Shown: positions 23,185 to 32,606 of the stretch, piece after piece
Numbering within the stretch: position 1 is the first letter of the stretch
Layout: each line of letters begins with the position of its first letter
Assembly (NCBI GenBank): GCA_944990035.1
Contig: CALYLX010000106.1
Coordinates: 248,001 to 312,000, forward strand
DNA: 64,000 nucleotides
Direction: 5' to 3'
Origin: Clitopilus passeckerianus
Taxonomy: Eukaryota > Basidiomycota > Agaricomycetes > Agaricales > Entolomataceae
Notes under the pieces: generated by a model
Databases searched by the model: none
Told to the model about the DNA's origin: nothing
What the model saw: only the letters and a program-made list of their open reading frames with translations
Program-made: the position numbers and the translations under genes

Positions 23185-24156
23185 TCAATCGGGCGAGAAG
23201 TACTGACGTCGGCTTTGCAGTCTTCCTTTAAAACCCTCAGCCTCTGCTTCGGTGTAGAATTCAGCGGCTTCTTCTTGGGGCATGTCAGCTAGGACTGCTC
23301 TGACATATTTGATCAACTCGGCTCCCTTCTCAGGTTTCTTGTGGAATCGGCTGTCGTTGTTGCTAGGGTAGGTTCTTCCAAAACTCTTCCTTTGAAGACA
23401 TTGTTGGATCGTGTGACCTTTCTTGGAGCAATAGTAGCACAAGTTGTTCTTCTTGTGATGTTCTCTTTCCTCCTGGGTGAGGCGGCGTTTGGGTGGATCA
23501 GTGGTGAAACGATCAACATCCATAGCCATTGGGTCTCGGGCTCCAGTAGGTGTTTTGTAAGCACCTTTGACCATATCAGATGTCTTGATGATACGGGTAT
23601 GTCCCATGATTGTCTTGGCACGTCGCCAGTTGTTGTCGAACTGGACAGCTTTCTTGACCCAATCATCAAATGTGGTAGGAGGGGAATCAGAAAAGAGAAT
23701 TTTCTCTCGGAGTTTGGGGGTAAGTCCTTCCATGAAGATCTCGATCTTTGCAGTGTCACCGCTGAGATCAGTTCGTGCAAGAATATTCTTGAAGACGGTG
23801 ACAAATTCGTCAGCTGTCCCATCCTGTCGTAAGGCTTTGAGTTGGAGAAGTGCGGCAGCTTTGTCGTCGGTAGGGGAAAAGGCTTCTTTGAATTGGCTGA
23901 TAAATTCAGCGTAGGTGGCTTTCCTTTCAGCTGCTGAATATTTATCGTGAAATTCTAATCCCCATGCTGCTGCAGTTCCTTCTTTGAGGAAGGATAGGGC
24001 GATGCGAATCTTCTTGTCATCTTCGAGTTGGTTGAGGTTGTTTAGGATGAGGTAGTCTTCAAGTTCCTGAATGAACTTTCTGGTCTTGGATCGGTCTCCG
24101 GAGAACGTTTGGGGTTTGGCTCCAATGTCCTTCTTGTTGTTGTTGTCTTGTGACAT
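23185..24156 (-). CDS. Gypsy Gag
   Basis: Capsid/nucleocapsid protein of about 323 residues from the ATG at 24156. It contains a retrotransposon Gag region (WGLEFHDKYSAAERKATYAE, FVTVFKNILARTD) and a single CCHC knuckle CYYCSKKGHTIQQC. The frame is open further upstream to about 24720 without an ATG, encoding a Cys- and Asn-rich stretch. I chose the first ATG, which gives the usual Gag length; non-ATG initiation upstream is possible. The stop lies inside the start region of the pol frame. Confidence 0.85.
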   Translation of the reverse strand: MSQDNNNKKDIGAKPQTFSGDRSKTRKFIQELEDYLILNNLNQLEDDKKIRIALSFLKEGTAAAWGLEFHDKYSAAERKATYAEFISQFKEAFSPTDDKAAALLQLKALRQDGTADEFVTVFKNILARTDLSGDTAKIEIFMEGLTPKLREKILFSDSPPTTFDDWVKKAVQFDNNWRRAKTIMGHTRIIKTSDMVKGAYKTPTGARDPMAMDVDRFTTDPPKRRLTQEEREHHKKNNLCYYCSKKGHTIQQCLQRKSFGRTYPSNNDSRFHKKPEKGAELIKYVRAVLADMPQEEAAEFYTEAEAEGFKGRLQSRRQYFSPD

Positions 24157-24741
24157 TTCGTAGTCGAAATTGAAGTCGGTCTCTGGTTCAATTGTTTCTG
24201 CACTGGGGCACTCCTCTGGCTCAGCTGTGGGGCTCTCCTCTAGCTGTTGTTGTACTTGGTGTTCTTCTTCTTCCTCTTCGGGCAAGACAGAAGCGCTGGT
24301 AGACGGGACTAGTGATGGGTTCCTGTATATTGCTGTGGGTAATGGTGCGAAGCGTCGCTGTTCCTCCTCGTCTACTTCAATGTCGTGTTCTCGTTGAGCT
24401 CGGACAATAGCAGGGGTCTTATGAGGTCGTTCAGGGGTAGGGAAGTCTAGAGCGTGGAAGTGTCTGTTTTCAACGGCAACGGTGGTGAATGTGAATTTGC
24501 CAAGGGAGAGAGAGGCGTAGCACCAGCGGTTATTGTTGTGATTAAAACCGCAGTAGTTTCCGTTGGTGAACTTGTAGACGTTGTTGGTTCCTTCTACTAG
24601 AGTGGTATTTCGTGGCGGGTGGTCTGCCCTGTGTACAACCGTGGTGACTGAGTGGTAGCCGCAACGGCAATCGGCCTGTTGCGTGCTTCTGCTGTGTTGT
24701 CGTGGGGTGGGCCTGTGCTAACAATGAGCGGGCCTTCTGAA

Positions 24742-24752
24742 CAGCTTGACCT
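24742..24752 (-). promoter_or_regulatory. Self-priming primer-binding site of the Gypsy element
   Basis: Two bases inside the 5' LTR end, the minus-strand transcript has AGGTCAAGCTG. Its exact reverse complement CAGCTTGACCT lies within the same LTR at 24924-24934, where the transcript should begin. Pairing of the first 11 RNA bases with the primer-binding site is the Tf1 self-priming arrangement. No match to the 3' end of a common primer tRNA is evident. Confidence 0.7.
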
Positions 24753-24959
24753 TTTGTTAAGGCAGAGCCTAACAACTTAGGTAATACTGTTTACGCTCGA
24801 TGTCTTTGATAAACAAAGACAGAGATTTGTCAGCAGCTGCGGCTGTACTGACGACCTGGTGAGATTGACGAAGCAAGGGACTTAAAGGCGAAGTAGAGAA
24901 CTAAGCAGTTAGGTAGATTGCCTAGGTCAAGCTGAGGAGCCTTGACCAAATGGTACAGG

Positions 24960-24967
24960 TTTATATA
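24960..24967 (-). promoter_or_regulatory. TATA box of the Gypsy LTR
   Basis: TATATAAA on the minus strand, 26 bases upstream of 24934, the start predicted from the self-primer complement. The spacing fits a polymerase II TATA-driven start. Confidence 0.6.
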
Positions 24968-25018
24968 CCTATCTAGTAGTTCTAAATATAGCACATGCGC
25001 AGCATGCTGAGTAAGTAA

Positions 25019-25119
25019 TGAGTCATGCGCAGCATGATGAGTAAGTACATGAGTCAGTATGACTCAATGCGAGTCAGAAAGAGTCAGATAAGGTATAAGT
25101 CTCTCACGATCGTGAGAGA
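25019..25119 (-). promoter_or_regulatory. U3 cluster of TGA(C/G)TCA sites and a palindrome
   Basis: TGAGTCA at 25019 and 25050 and TGACTCA at 25060 match the Gcn4/AP-1-type bZIP site. A perfect 20-base palindrome (TCTCTCACGA plus its complement) lies at 25100-25119. All are upstream of the TATA box on the minus strand. A regulatory role is inference. Confidence 0.4.
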
Positions 25120-27297
25120 TGCGGAGTAAGCATGGAAAAAGATGAAAAATGCGCAGTGATGCGCAGCATATGTGAGTAATCGTGCATAGGTAAGCGGGCC
25201 GGGGTATGTAAGGAGAAACATGTAAGCAAAATCATAACAGGAACCGGGTTTCTCGAGTTTATGTCTTAAGATGACAGTGCCTCTGCCAACGACTTTGCCT
25301 CTTCCGTTAGCAGTGATGACTGATCCGAAGTCGCCTTCTTCAAAGTCTGCAAAGTCATTGAGAGTGTGTGTCAAATGCATTGACGCTCCGGAATCCATTA
25401 TCCAGTTGGCTGTTCCGTTTTCAGGAACTTTTCCCTTTCGGCAAGTTGTACATTTAGCAGCATGATTGTCATATTGTTGTGACGTTTGAGTCACAGATCC
25501 TAGTACGGGCATACAAATCATAGGGGAGGTATGCATAGAGTCCGAAATGTGCGTATGTAAAGTATCAAAAAAGTCCGTGTGATTGCGAGAATTAAGCTGT
25601 CGCTGGTTCCACCGAATCTTCTCCGAAGAGTGAATCGTAGAAGGCGTCACTATGACTTTTTGATTAGCACAGGATCTGATATCATGTGAAAATGGTACTT
25701 GCCTGTCGTCCATATCAAGATCGACAGTTTCCTCCAACTGCTCACCAGTGACCATGGGAGAACCTTGACGCTGATCTTCGATTTCCATTTCCTCGGCCCA
25801 ATTGCTAGTGATGGCAGGGCCATCAAATTCGAAAGGGGTAAGAGAGCGAGAACGCTTCTTTGGGCGAGGGGAATCGTCAATCTTATCGGCGCGCTTGTCC
25901 TTAGAAGATTTTTTGGACGGACGTTGGCGCGGGTCAATGGTTTTGCCGCAGTTGCTGGCGTGTACAAGTGGCAGTTTGCTAGGTGCTACCCAGCAGCCAC
26001 AACGAAGTTGACACGTCAGCTCCTCTTCATACTTGGCGTGATCAGGATGCTCACATGATTCGTCATTGACGCAATCCAAGAGATGAGGGTAAGGGCAATT
26101 CTCCCGAAGGATCGTAGCATAATCCTTTTCAACACCGTCAATAACACGTTTGGTGTCCCAGTAGCCTGGGAGACAACCCACCCGGATGTTATAGTCGTGG
26201 ATACCGCATGCCAAGAGGAGTTCACGATCAGTGAATTGGCGATCCTCATGGAACTTTGCCATCAAAGACGAAAGATACCTGCGTTCGATAGGCATGTTCA
26301 TGCGTTCGAGGAACGCCTTGGCTTGTGCGTATCGGGGGTCAACTTGATCACCGGATTTACCGGGACCAGTCCACGAAGCGGGTGGTGAAACATGTTCAGA
26401 GAGCGTGACACCAAGACGGTTAATGAGAGCGACCTTAGAGGTCGTCGGTGGAGATGGAGCTACAGGAGCAGGGGGTTGATGGATGGCTGCCGAAGCAAAG
26501 CCTAGGACCACATTGGCGTTGCCGGATTGTTGCTTGTTCCCTTTGCTGGTGTTAGCACGGCGAGTTTTCTTCTTCTTGTCAGAAGAGCCCGAAGATTCGC
26601 CTTGCGGCTTAGACTGCTGTTGGTTTTGACCCTTTTTGTGTTTCGGATCAAAACCCTTGCGCTTGACAGCAGAAATCTTGTGGGCGGAGCCAGAAACACC
26701 AGAGGATCGGCGTTCAGCTTCAGCAATGATGGCCGCTCTGATGTCAACAAACTTCAGATCGGCAATCTTCTTGCCGCTTGACAGTTGCATGGCTGCAACT
26801 GCATCCCATTTGGCGAGGATAGCAGCAAGCAAGATCATTGCTTTGATAAACTCAGGGATTTTGGCGTCTCCTAAATTGGAGTCGAGACGCTCAAACAACA
26901 CATTAAGATTGCTTATTTGCGGAGTTGGGGCGGAGCCATCCAACTTGAATGCAATAGCTTTCTTAAAGTCGACAAAGACGACGGATGGGCCAGGGGTAGC
27001 ATATGCTTTCTCGAGACTGTCCCAAGTTTCCTTGGCAGTGTCTCCAACGTGAACGCGCATACCCTGGGAAAGTGTCAAAGTGATGTCGCCGATAGCTTGA
27101 TCATCTTTGCAGTCCCAATCCTGTGCTGCCTTAGTCTCTTCCGGCTTAGGTGGAGATGACTCAGTCGGGCGGGGAATACCGCCGTTCGTGTACTGCCACA
27201 CTCCTTTTGATCGGAGATAGGCTTTCATCTGTTCCGACCATTGGATCCAGTTACTTCCATCAAAGATGGGAACAAAGTTCTTGACGTTTGACGACAT
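25084..27297 (-). pseudogene. Truncated Copia Gag-protease polyprotein
   Basis: A frame of 737 codons whose first 686 or so are Copia (27297 down to 25240). The rest is read by chance through the inserted Gypsy LTR. The N-terminal Gag region begins NFVPIFDGSNWIQWSEQMK and contains WDSLEKAYATPG. A long basic and Cys-bearing linker follows, then the protease motif NWIMDSGASMHLTH near residue 620. The original integrase, reverse transcriptase and RNase H that should follow are gone. Any product would be a Gag-protease with a foreign tail of about 50 residues. Confidence 0.85.
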
Positions 27298-27510
27298 GAT
27301 AATCTGGCAAACAAGAATGTTAGCTTATGTTGCACATGCGACAGCGAGAAGCGTGCTATGAGCAACAAGCTACAGCCCTCTATGCTGTGAACAGCGTAGA
27401 GTACTTCCTGAGCAATATCAAAGGTGCTGCCCTTCAGGCGCTACACTTTGAGCTCAGTGGCGAAGCCAAGCTGCACAGCGATCAGCTACAATTAAGTAGC
27501 GATCAGCTTG

Positions 27511-27528
27511 CAGGCAGGGCCCATAACC
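27511..27528 (-). promoter_or_regulatory. Copia primer-binding site, initiator tRNA-Met anticodon arm
   Basis: Read on the minus strand, GGTTATGGGCCCTG follows the LTR end directly. Its complement contains CCCATAACC, which resembles the anticodon arm (CAT) of initiator tRNA-Met. Copia and Ty5 elements are known to use half-tRNA primers of this kind. Confidence 0.5.
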
Positions 27529-27942
27529 TGTCGAACAGGCACACCCCCAGCGAGGGAAGGTGCAGTAAGGCTACTAACCTGGGGTAGAGTAGAGTGAGGC
27601 TGTGAGAGCGAACTAGAGAGAAAAGAAGTGTAACTCCTTGTTGTATTGAGGTAAACTACTGCTAGTATTTATACAAAAGGATAGAGTGCACAGACCATGT
27701 ATATGTAAGCATATCTAGAATGTTCTGTGCTAAATATAGTATGGAATACACAAGGAATGACGAAGAATGAGTCATACGTGAGTCATGATGATGTCATTGT
27801 GGAGCGGAATGTGCTGGAAGTATTTGTAATGCTCCACGTGTGTATGTCATGATAATGACGCAATCAAGTAATGTGATTTGTAGTCATGTGGTGTCACGTG
27901 ACTGTTCATGTGACAAAGATGTGAGACGCGTCAAGTTCAACA
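27529..27942 (-). repeat. Copia 5' LTR (414 bp)
   Basis: Ends are TGTCGAAC and GTTCAACA on the plus strand. A minus-strand TATAAATA is at 27666-27673. Two TGAGTCA sites lie at 27768 and 27779, upstream of that TATA box. The target duplication follows directly. Confidence 0.8.
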
Positions 27943-27947
27943 TATCG
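27943..27947. repeat. Copia target-site duplication, right copy
   Basis: TATCG, identical to 17900-17904. The stop codon of the neighbouring F-box gene lies about 20 bases further on. Confidence 0.8.
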
Positions 27948-27967
27948 AAACTCTACTGCTTCTCCAA

Positions 27968-29680
27968 TCATGTGTACGTGTACATACCATACATGATTAG
28001 CTGTAATATACACGATCCAACTGGACAACAAACGTCGATATGCATCATGTTTTGATCAAACTTGGCTTCAAGTTCCTCCCATTCAGGCGCCTGAGGTTCA
28101 CTATAATATCGCCCGCTGGTTGAGATATCCGTCCCTTCCACGCATTCTAGCCTCGGGAACGCAGCTCGCAGACATTTCTCCACTACTTTCGGATTCTCCA
28201 GCGGAGATTCAACAAGGATCAAGGACTCCAAGCGAGTGGAGCCTTTTCGCTGAATGCGTCCCCCAAAGTCGAGGTTGAAGGGACGGCAGAAAAGCGACCC
28301 CGTAAATTTCTTGAGCTGCCGACATTCTTGGACCCACGATGAGAATGCTTCAAGCGTCATTTGTAGTACTTCTTGAGTCAGGTTGGTTGGTGGGATCTCC
28401 AGTTCTTCGAGATGCGTCCAGCTTTCGGCAATTCGAGGAAACCAGTCGACGGTGTGATAGGCCATAGGTATGCCTCTGAGACAGACAAATCGAACCCTAT
28501 GAATACTGGAGAGTGGGAGATAGCATCTTAGGTCGATCTTGTCTCTCGGAAAGGCGTTCAATAAATTGAGCGACAAGTACCCCAGGTCAGCGAACCGCGC
28601 AACCTGCCGCATGAACCGGGGGAGCTGATTCGTAGCATCGACGGTCTTGGTAGGGTCGAGTGTGAGATCTGTCAGAGCGTTCGGTACTCTGTCGAGAATG
28701 TCGTTTGTTAACGTGAGGTTGACTTTGGAAATAGCTAGAGATCGGAGATGGGAAAATGGAGCATCCTGGTCTATGAGGTCGGGCAGTTGCACATGATCAG
28801 TGGGCCATGGATCGCTTGATAGGTCAAGTTTAAGTTCCCGTAGTGATGGGAGGCGAGAAACATCTCTCCAAACTCCTGGGAGATCTAGCATACTGATATG
28901 CAGGGAATCGAGGAAAGTCCATTGTTGAAGGAACTTTCCAAGGGAGAAATCGGTAGGAAGTGCCCCGAAATTGTTAGCGCTGTCTGATGAGCTGTGCTCC
29001 ACAGTCTCCGATATATTCGTCGTCTGAAGCGAACGCAGGTTGGTGCATATTTGGGACACTTGTTGCAGGAAATGTCGAATATCTGGAGGAAGGTTGCCTT
29101 CGTTGTATAGAGTTAGGATCCACAAGTGCTGAAGTGAACTTCCGAGTAGCCCTGGTAGATGTTTTCCTGGCCCTGAGAGCAGTTCTTCATCGACAAAGAA
29201 CCATACCCGATTGGGGTTTGGGAGGACGGGCTTTCCAAGGCGATGTGTTCGATATTCGCAGAGCTTCTTGAGGGCTAGATTGCTGATCCCGTAATCGAAG
29301 CCTTGAAGGGTGAAATTGCGAATTTTCGGAGCGTAGTAGTCGTATCTTTCCCAATCACCGTCCGTGAGCTTTCGAATGAGTCGCTACGGACAGAAGTAGA
29401 GGTTAGAGTTATTTTTTTTGGATGCATAACAGGGACGTACAAGTGTAGTCATCTCGTCAAATAGACCTAAGCACTCGCCACCTTCCCACTCCCGGTATCC
29501 ATAAGTCCAAAGATCAGCTGGCATAACCATGGCCAGCGTCTGAAAGACTTCGGGTGGCTCTTTCCACAGTGCATTTAGTGCAGGATCTATCCATTAACGA
29601 AGATTTGTCGTTAGCCTCCTCAGTGTGATTTTGGTCAGATCGTGACTCACCCTTGAACCGTTGACAGCTCCTAGCCACAT
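27968..29680 (-). CDS. F-box/LRR protein, 5' end unresolved
   Basis: Likely SCF ubiquitin-ligase adaptor. Phase-consistent exons in reading order are 29680-29651, 29586-29441 and 29383-27968. They encode VARSCQRFK, DPALNALWKEPPEVFQTLAM, then WERYDYYAPKIRNFTLQGF and a long leucine-rich repeat region (FLDSLHISMLDLPGVWRDV, LRELKLDLS). The protein exceeds 520 residues. A candidate first exon with an F-box-like start (WLLSKDMNDKILDIF) begins at ATG 29910, but it meets a TGA with no GT donor in phase near 29845. Either the first exon is elsewhere or its donor has been lost. The C-terminal residues are unusual for the family, and the Copia insertion lies just past the stop. Confidence 0.65.
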
Positions 29681-31326
29681 CTGGAGAATAAGAAAAAATT
29701 CACAAGCAATTATGAGCAGTTATAACATGAATGATTGGTATGATAACACAAAATTGCGAAGGCGGGAGTCATAACTTCATATAATCCATGACGAGCACGT
29801 ATTGAAACCCGCCATTCACTCATCATCGACCGTGAATATCAAGTGAATATGTCCAGAATCTTGTCATTCATGTCTTTTGACAGCAACCACTTGTGATGAG
29901 GAGACCACATAGTGAGAAATATATCTATTTTTGTCCTTCGTTCGCTTCGGCTGACTGATTTGGTTCAGAATCGGCTCACACCATGAACTCGGAAGTGCAA
30001 TTCGATCGATTATTATACCGGTTACTTATACGATTACATGGATGCCACGGGTTCGTCTATTGTGCTACATGTCGGATCGAGACCTATCTACAAACAGACC
30101 TCTAGGATCATGGTTGTGGATTAGCGCCGCTGTTTGAAGAGAGTTACTTAGAAGAGTAAGCTTCGGGAACCAGTGGCGAGGGCAGAAAGAATGTGTGCTT
30201 ACCGTAAGATCAGTCACTGTTTCCCGAGCTCAAATGATTGTACAGGTGTGAAGTCACTAAAGGCAGAACGAGAGGAGTTGAGGGAGTGGTAGAGACGGAC
30301 GTACCTTTATAGGTTGGCCTGGTGGGGCGTAGTGGGGTTGTTTCTAAGCCTTTCTAAAACTACTCCACCTGGCTCCCACAGGGTGGTTACCAAGGGTCCT
30401 TCAGACCCCATGGTTCGGTCAGCTCAACAGGTTTGGTTCAAGAATGTCAGTTCAGGCGCTAGAGAGCCGGTTCGGAGGACCTCATGAGTGGTTTACTCGT
30501 GCAAGAGACTGGTGGACCCTTTCCAAAAGCGAAATCTAGTAGGCGCCGCTGTAATGTGCATCTTTCAAGTTGTCTCGTGGTGGCCGTATCAGGGAGCTAC
30601 CGTAACCGCTTCCAACCCGAATTCAGAGTTCTGAGGGCATCACGATAGGCGTAGAGGTTGAGATTGTTCTCATAATTGCTTGTGATCGTCTCACCATGCT
30701 AGGACAAGATGAGATTCCATTCATGATCTCCAATCACCTTGAGGCGTAAGTAAAATCAAGTCTGACGAGATGTGAAAGTCGAGTCCTGATTGCTGAAAAG
30801 GGTGAGAAATATAACTTTATTTCAGTTTCCTCCGGAACGGCTGATGCAGGCTAAGAGGTGAACACGCGACAAAATGTACTAGATGTAGAAGCCGAGTCGA
30901 CGGGCGCAAGCGAAAGTCTCTGAAACCATTCCTTCAGGCCATCATCAAAGTCCTTTGCTCGCTGTTTCCAATACGGCCTACTTGGTACAAACTGGGATTC
31001 ATCGGTATTGAAACTTTATACTTGTGACAGCACAATATACGTCAGCCAACGAAACTTTGACACGGCCAGCAATTTCAGACGGCCTTTAAATTAACTAAGG
31101 AAATGTGGGGCATCACTGGAAGCTGGCCACTGGCAGACCTCGTTCAATGTTCAAGCTTTATGTATCCCAGACATGAAGTTGACTGCCCCTCAAGATGTCG
31201 CTCTCGGCTAGTTCCTACAGCAACTGTATGTCTATGAGGAGCCCATATCTCCGGTCACGATTGATGGTTTTAACAGGCGTATTACTCTTCAAAGACACAA
31301 TTAAGACCTACAACTGTTGATAGGGG
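29681..31326. other. Mostly empty intergenic region
   Basis: Apart from the candidate F-box first exon (29849-29910, minus strand), no coding region, RNA gene or repeat is recognisable. Short frames have no protein-like composition. Confidence 0.4.
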
Positions 31327-31707
31327 ATGACTGGCTGATGAACTACCACTGGAACTCATCCCCGTTAATGGTTCCAGAAACTGGAGGAAGCCTCTCTTAG
31401 AATTGTAGATTTCTCAACAACTTCGCGGAATAGCACTAGAGCTATCTAGAACCAGGTGGCGAAAAAAGAGCGTATCTCGTCGAGACTTCTCTGCTCTGGA
31501 CGAACTCCAACTTCGTTCGCCTTGGGGGTTATATTGCTCTATGGATCTGCAACGTGTTATATGATCACTGATAATCTCGACCCTGATCAACTCCGGCGAT
31601 CTCAGAGACCTGACTTGATGAACCAGGTTCCGGACGCAACTAGATTCGATTGTAGTCTGCCTGTCTGGGAACCCCCCAGCAACATACACCAGCCTTACTG
31701 GTGGTGA
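31327..31707 (+). pseudogene. Decayed partial copy of the 32139-32606 gene
   Basis: The last part (frame ending 31707) reads ATCYMITDNLDPDQLRR and FDCSLPVWEPPSN. These match TACYVITDNRDEERFER and FECGPPVWAIPVD of the intact neighbour. Near 31330 another frame reads ADELPLELIPV, like ADELPDPIPV of the neighbour. The middle is missing and the frames disagree, so this is a truncated, frameshifted duplicate. Confidence 0.55.
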
Positions 31708-32138
31708 GCTAGGTCACTGTGCTACGCTGACTGTTCGGCAACTGATTTCGTCATCAGAATGTGGTGCGCCTCATCGGAGGACCCGCCATCTTCGGATAGC
31801 TCTCCTCGTGCCTTTTTTTTTTCTTGCAAGGCGCTCAGGTTTACCAAATTTCATTGTCCCATCCCGGCCGATTACCTGTGTTTTACCGCCTGGACCTCGA
31901 TATGTGCCGCCGCACGGGGTCCAGCTCAAATCTAAAGGAGGGCCACGAATGAAGGGGAATTCTACCTACCGTCTCTGGCCCCCACGTTTCTAACGGACGC
32001 TCATCGATTAATATCACTGTCACTTATAACTGAGCCACATACATCGCCATTTGAGCAGCTTCCGGTACGACTTCACCCTCCCCTCACTTGACCCAAACTT
32101 CCATCTTCTACTCCCCTCTGATGTGAGCCACGGTATCA

Positions 32139-32606
32139 TTGGACTATTCTCCAATTACAAGTGCTGACAGCCCAGCTAGGTCTGACACATCTGAGAAACA
32201 GAATCCCACCCTTCGCCCATTACGAGCCGACGAACTACCTGACCCAATTCCCGTATTCAGCGCTGACGACCCGGCCTCATCACCCCTCAAAGTTCTCGTC
32301 TTCATGACGTCCCCGGACGTGATTGAGGCTCACATCCGGGAAACCACCGAGAGAGATTACATCCCGCTTGGCTGCCTATTCGCAACTCTGGACCAAATCT
32401 ACCACCGTCTCCCTGATGCTTGTCGCCGGCTCGTCCATATCCGAGGGCGCAGACTGACGGCGTGCTACGTGATTACGGATAACCGGGATGAGGAAAGGTT
32501 CGAACGAGCAAAGGATCTTGAGCTGGTGAATCATGTTCGGAACGCCATAGGGTTCGAATGTGGCCCACCGGTGTGGGCGATACCTGTTGACTTTGGGAAG
32601 GATTAG
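32139..32606 (+). CDS. Hypothetical protein, 155 residues
   Basis: A single open frame without introns. I do not recognise a domain. The N-terminal third is polar and Pro/Ser-rich. The rest looks globular, with KVLVFMTSPDVIEAHIRE, LGCLFATLDQIYHRLP and RRLTACYVITDNRDEERF. The start shown is a TTG-type codon in the open frame; an ATG at 32304 would leave a shorter protein, so the true start may be elsewhere or reached by splicing. Homology to the decayed copy about 400-800 bases upstream supports it being, or having been, a real gene. Confidence 0.45.
   Translation: MDYSPITSADSPARSDTSEKQNPTLRPLRADELPDPIPVFSADDPASSPLKVLVFMTSPDVIEAHIRETTERDYIPLGCLFATLDQIYHRLPDACRRLVHIRGRRLTACYVITDNRDEERFERAKDLELVNHVRNAIGFECGPPVWAIPVDFGKD

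Larger units (their letters stand above)
17986..25239 (-). mobile_element. Ty3/Gypsy chromovirus with intact frames
   Basis: A 7254-base element on the minus strand: LTR (24755-25239), self-priming site, gag, pol (protease, reverse transcriptase, RNase H, integrase, chromodomain and an extra C-terminal extension), polypurine tract, LTR (17986-18470). By eye the two LTRs are identical over 485 bases, and both frames are uninterrupted, so the copy is recent and potentially active. The bases flanking it are AGAGC on the left and GGAAC on the right, so it has no target duplication. Chromodomain plus self-primer places it near the Tf1/sushi group. Confidence 0.9.
24755..25239 (-). repeat. Gypsy 5' LTR (485 bp)
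   Basis: Direct copy of 17986-18470. On the minus strand it should drive transcription toward gag. It ends (TAACA) two bases before the primer-binding site, and its other end fuses into the Copia protease frame. Confidence 0.9.
17905..27942 (-). mobile_element. Ty1/Copia retrotransposon, internally deleted and split by a Gypsy element
   Basis: The element reads on the minus strand. It has a complete 414-base LTR at the high end (27529-27942), a primer-binding site, and a Gag plus protease frame. After the nested Gypsy element only the terminal 81 bases of the other LTR remain (17905-17985). The outer ends TGTTGAAC...GTTCAACA are inverted repeats and are flanked by the 5-base duplication TATCG. 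The 81 shared LTR bases differ at one position, so the insertion is fairly young. Integrase, reverse transcriptase and RNase H are absent. The element cannot move by itself. Confidence 0.85.

Noticed and set aside
24542..24775. Separate gene upstream of gag
   Set aside because: The frame is in the Gypsy leader, runs into the LTR and has no ATG-led product with recognisable features.
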